Assembly (NCBI GenBank): GCA_002315255.1
Contig: DCGM01000042.1
Span: 53,951 to 60,926 of the forward strand
DNA: 6,976 bases
Source: Lachnospiraceae bacterium UBA1778
Lineage (GTDB): Bacteria > Bacillota > Clostridia > Lachnospirales > Lachnospiraceae
Direction: 5' to 3'
Part shown: piece by piece, positions 5,575-6,976 of the stretch
Numbering within the stretch: position 1 is the first letter of the stretch
Layout: every line of letters starts with the position of its first letter
Program-made: the position numbers and the translations under genes
The notes under the pieces: model-generated
What the model was told of the DNA's origin: nothing
What the model saw: only the letters and a program-made list of their open reading frames with translations
The model's database searches: none

Positions 5575-5612
5575 GAAAAAAAACTGCCGCAAGCATTACA
5601 GGGGCTGCGGCA
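5575..5612 (-). terminator. Minus-strand terminator-like hairpin without an obvious gene
   Basis: TGCCGCA (5585-5591) and TGCGGCA (5606-5612) pair around a 14-base loop. On the plus strand no T-run follows. On the minus strand the stem is followed at once by G and eight T's (complement of 5576-5583), which is the layout of an intrinsic terminator. No minus-strand gene ends here; the nearest one upstream on that strand ends at 6677. It may block antisense transcription arriving from the right, or it may be a remnant. Confidence 0.4.
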
Positions 5613-5619
5613 AAAAAAC

Positions 5620-5647
5620 TTGACAAACATAGGGCGTTTGGTAAAAT
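5620..5647 (+). promoter_or_regulatory. Strong extended -10 promoter of the glycosyltransferase gene
   Basis: A perfect TTGACA (5620-5625), a 16-bp spacer, and TAAAAT (5642-5647) preceded by TG at 5639-5640 (extended -10). The start is expected near 5654, leaving about 54 bases of leader before the ATG at 5708. Confidence 0.85.
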
Positions 5648-5690
5648 CGGGGCTGAAAGCGGCGTTCTTTGCCCGCCAAAAATAGCCCAA

Positions 5691-5699
5691 AAAGGAAAG
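5691..5699 (+). promoter_or_regulatory. Ribosome binding site deciding the glycosyltransferase start
   Basis: AAAGGAAAG lies 8-11 bases before ATG 5708. An in-frame TTG at 5669 would add 13 residues (MPAKNSPKRKDRT), but it sits only about 15 bases after the predicted transcription start and has no purine-rich site. The shorter protein, starting MPRPLISIIVPIYN, also matches the usual N-terminus of family 2 glycosyltransferases. Confidence 0.75.
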
Positions 5700-5707
5700 A
5701 CCGTACA

Positions 5708-6697
5708 ATGCCCCGCCCGTTGATTTCAATCATCGTTCCAATCTATAATGCCGAGCGTTATCTCCGTCGGTGCATTGACTCCATTCTCGCGCAGACTTAT
5801 GAAGAAATCGAAGTCATTCTGGTCGATGACGGATCATCGGACAGCTGCCTCACAATCTGCGATGAATATGCGGAAAGGGACCGCCGCGTGCTCGTGATCC
5901 ATCAGGAGAACAGCGGTGTATGTGCCGCGAGAAACGCCGGGATAGAAGCATCGAAGGGCGATTATTTCGCTTTTGTCGATGATGATGACTGGCTGGAGCC
6001 GGATTTATATGAGGTCCTGTACCATCTCATAAAAGGATCCGACGCGGATATCGCGGCCTCCTATGACTGTATCGGCGAAACGGTTCCGAAAAAAACTGAT
6101 ATTTCCCAATGTATCGTTTTCTCAAAAAAAGAGGCTGTCCGAAGGCTTTTAGATAATCAATGCGAGCTGACGGCAGTCTGGGGAAAACTCTACCGGAAAG
6201 AAATCCTTGAGGATATCCGTTTTTCCCCGAGCCTTTATCCCGGTGAGGACGCATTGTTCGAGGTTCAGGCAATCCTGAAAAGCCGGAAAATCGCCTACCT
6301 GAACTATCAGGGCTATCATTATAGGGTGCATGCCGACTCCGCATCTCACGCGCTTTCTCAAAAAGCTGTGACCATTCTCGATTCTATCGACGAAATTATC
6401 CATACTCTCGGCGGTTTCGACCAGGGACTCGCTTCCTATGCGGAAAATCACGTTCTCATGTTTGACCTCTATCTGGCGAAAAGGCTGGCTGATCAAGAGA
6501 GATTAACTCGGCCGGCTTATCAGAAAATCATTACGCATATCCGGAAAAATAAAACAGATTCCGCTTGGGCTCTCCTATCATTTAAGAAGAAATGCTGGAT
6601 CGGCCTGCTCCTTCTCGGAAGAGGCCCGTTCATCCTCGGAAGGAAAGTAAATCATTTATTAAACAGTAAAGAAAAACTACCGGATAAGTCCGTTTAG
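5708..6697 (+). CDS. Family 2 (GT-A fold) glycosyltransferase
   Basis: A 329-residue cytoplasmic or membrane-associated enzyme that would transfer a sugar from a nucleotide-sugar donor onto a growing glycan. The GT-A nucleotide-binding half begins ISIIVPIYNAERYLRRCIDSI (6-26) and continues with VDDGSSD (39-45), GVCAARNAGI (70-79) and the metal-binding DXD-type FVDDDDWLEP (89-98). The acceptor half has WGKLYRKE (158-165), GEDALF (179-184; ED is the usual catalytic base region) and YHYRVHADSAS (203-212 region), all standard for bacterial GT2 enzymes that build capsular, exopolysaccharide or wall glycans. A hydrophobic, basic segment (296-316) near the C-terminus may attach it to the membrane. 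No other polysaccharide genes are in view, so donor and acceptor are unknown. Its 3' end overlaps the convergent gene by 21 bp, and no hairpin terminator follows it. Confidence 0.93.
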   Translation: MPRPLISIIVPIYNAERYLRRCIDSILAQTYEEIEVILVDDGSSDSCLTICDEYAERDRRVLVIHQENSGVCAARNAGIEASKGDYFAFVDDDDWLEPDLYEVLYHLIKGSDADIAASYDCIGETVPKKTDISQCIVFSKKEAVRRLLDNQCELTAVWGKLYRKEILEDIRFSPSLYPGEDALFEVQAILKSRKIAYLNYQGYHYRVHADSASHALSQKAVTILDSIDEIIHTLGGFDQGLASYAENHVLMFDLYLAKRLADQERLTRPAYQKIITHIRKNKTDSAWALLSFKKKCWIGLLLLGRGPFILGRKVNHLLNSKEKLPDKSV

Positions 6698-6976
6698 AAT
6701 CCTGATTTCTTCTTCCTTTTCCGCAATCTTCTTCTCTGTGCTTTCGCTCTTCTTTCCGGTCTTCATCGCGCGTAGCGCGTCCTCAGCGATCGCTTTTTCG
6801 CGGAGGAGATAGCGCCCGAAAACCTCCGGGCGACGCTCTAAAAGGACCGGACCAAACGTGATGGCGAGCGGATCCGGACTGATTGTGTTCGGCTCACTTT
6901 CCGACGTTTCGCCGCCTTTCCCGCCTGTCGCGCTGCATGCGATCATCGTATAGAACTTCCCGTCTTCTTCGACCAT
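6677..6976 (-). CDS. C-terminal part of an unrecognised protein (possibly partial at the right edge)
   Basis: At least 99 residues; I do not recognise the family. The ATG lies on the last three bases of the window, so it may be an internal Met and the gene may extend further right. Visible features are MVEEDGKFYTMIACSATGG, a Ser/Glu/Gly-rich loop (about 18-33), a conserved-looking DPLAITFGPVLLERRPEVF stretch (35-53), and a highly charged helix (about 55-95, rich in K and E: KKIAEKEEEIRIL) that probably forms a coiled coil. No signal peptide or membrane segment is seen in this part. Its stop (TAG at 6679-6677) lies inside the glycosyltransferase reading frame, so the two genes converge and overlap by 21 bp. 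Regular codon structure and continuous sense frame support it as real. Confidence 0.65.
   Translation of the reverse strand: MVEEDGKFYTMIACSATGGKGGETSESEPNTISPDPLAITFGPVLLERRPEVFGRYLLREKAIAEDALRAMKTGKKSESTEKKIAEKEEEIRILNGLIR

Noticed and set aside
5669..5707. TTG-initiated N-terminal extension of the glycosyltransferase
   Set aside because: It lies too close to the predicted transcription start and lacks a ribosome binding site. The 13 added residues are not part of the GT2 fold, whereas ATG 5708 has AAAGGAAAG upstream.
4218..5729. A 503-codon open frame on the minus strand opposite the M28 peptidase gene
   Set aside because: It lies antisense to a gene with all catalytic motifs, its promoter, ribosome binding site and terminator. 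The antisense translation is Cys/Arg/Val-rich without any recognisable domain, and it would read through the 5510-5540 terminator region. It is a shadow of the codon bias of the true gene.
6085..6133. Two A7 runs in the glycosyltransferase gene as possible slippery or phase-variable tracts
   Set aside because: Seven A's is short for phase variation. No stimulatory hairpin or alternative frame is apparent, and the encoded lysines fit the family without interruption.

Overview
The window looks like chromosomal DNA of a Gram-positive anaerobe of the Bacillota, most likely class Clostridia (Oscillospirales or Lachnospirales type). Supporting signs are strong AAGGAG-type ribosome binding sites, near-consensus TTGACA/TATAAT promoters, GC-rich hairpin plus T-run terminators, lipoproteins with lipobox cysteines, and an anti-sigma-like protein whose N-terminal 'SDALSGIGDDLI' stretch resembles partners of clostridial ECF sigma factors. 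The taxonomic placement is inference. I see no tRNA, rRNA, CRISPR array, insertion sequence or phage gene.

Left third (1-2229, minus strand): a probable envelope-signalling operon. It is read from right to left as an ECF sigma factor (1648-2229), a single-pass membrane anti-sigma-like protein (776-1651, overlapping the sigma gene by ATGA), and a secreted lipoprotein (98-721). The lipoprotein carries the same extracellular domain as the anti-sigma protein. A shorter remnant of a third copy runs off the left edge (1-86). The operon is preceded by an ECF-type promoter, TGTAAC-N16-CGTC, so the sigma factor probably drives its own operon. The copies share one block of 100/103 identical bases and a 37-38 bp repeat spanning each stop codon, which points to recent tandem duplication or gene conversion.

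Middle (2230-3982): a 220-bp divergent promoter region separates the sigma operon from a 510-residue helix-turn-helix regulator on the plus strand. That regulator has a consensus vegetative promoter, and a 7-bp-arm palindrome lies in its leader. A strong terminator follows the gene.

Right half (3983-6976): three genes that look unrelated in function. They are a secreted zinc aminopeptidase-like lipoprotein of family M28 (4188-5453, own promoter and terminator), a family 2 glycosyltransferase (5708-6697, own extended -10 promoter), and the C-terminal part of an unrecognised protein on the minus strand (6677-6976) whose 3' end overlaps the glycosyltransferase by 21 bp. Each plus-strand gene has its own promoter, so these are probably separate transcription units.

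The most distinctive element is the sigma/anti-sigma pair with its free lipoprotein copies of the anti-sigma sensor domain. They could act as decoy, competing or co-sensing receptors for the same signal.
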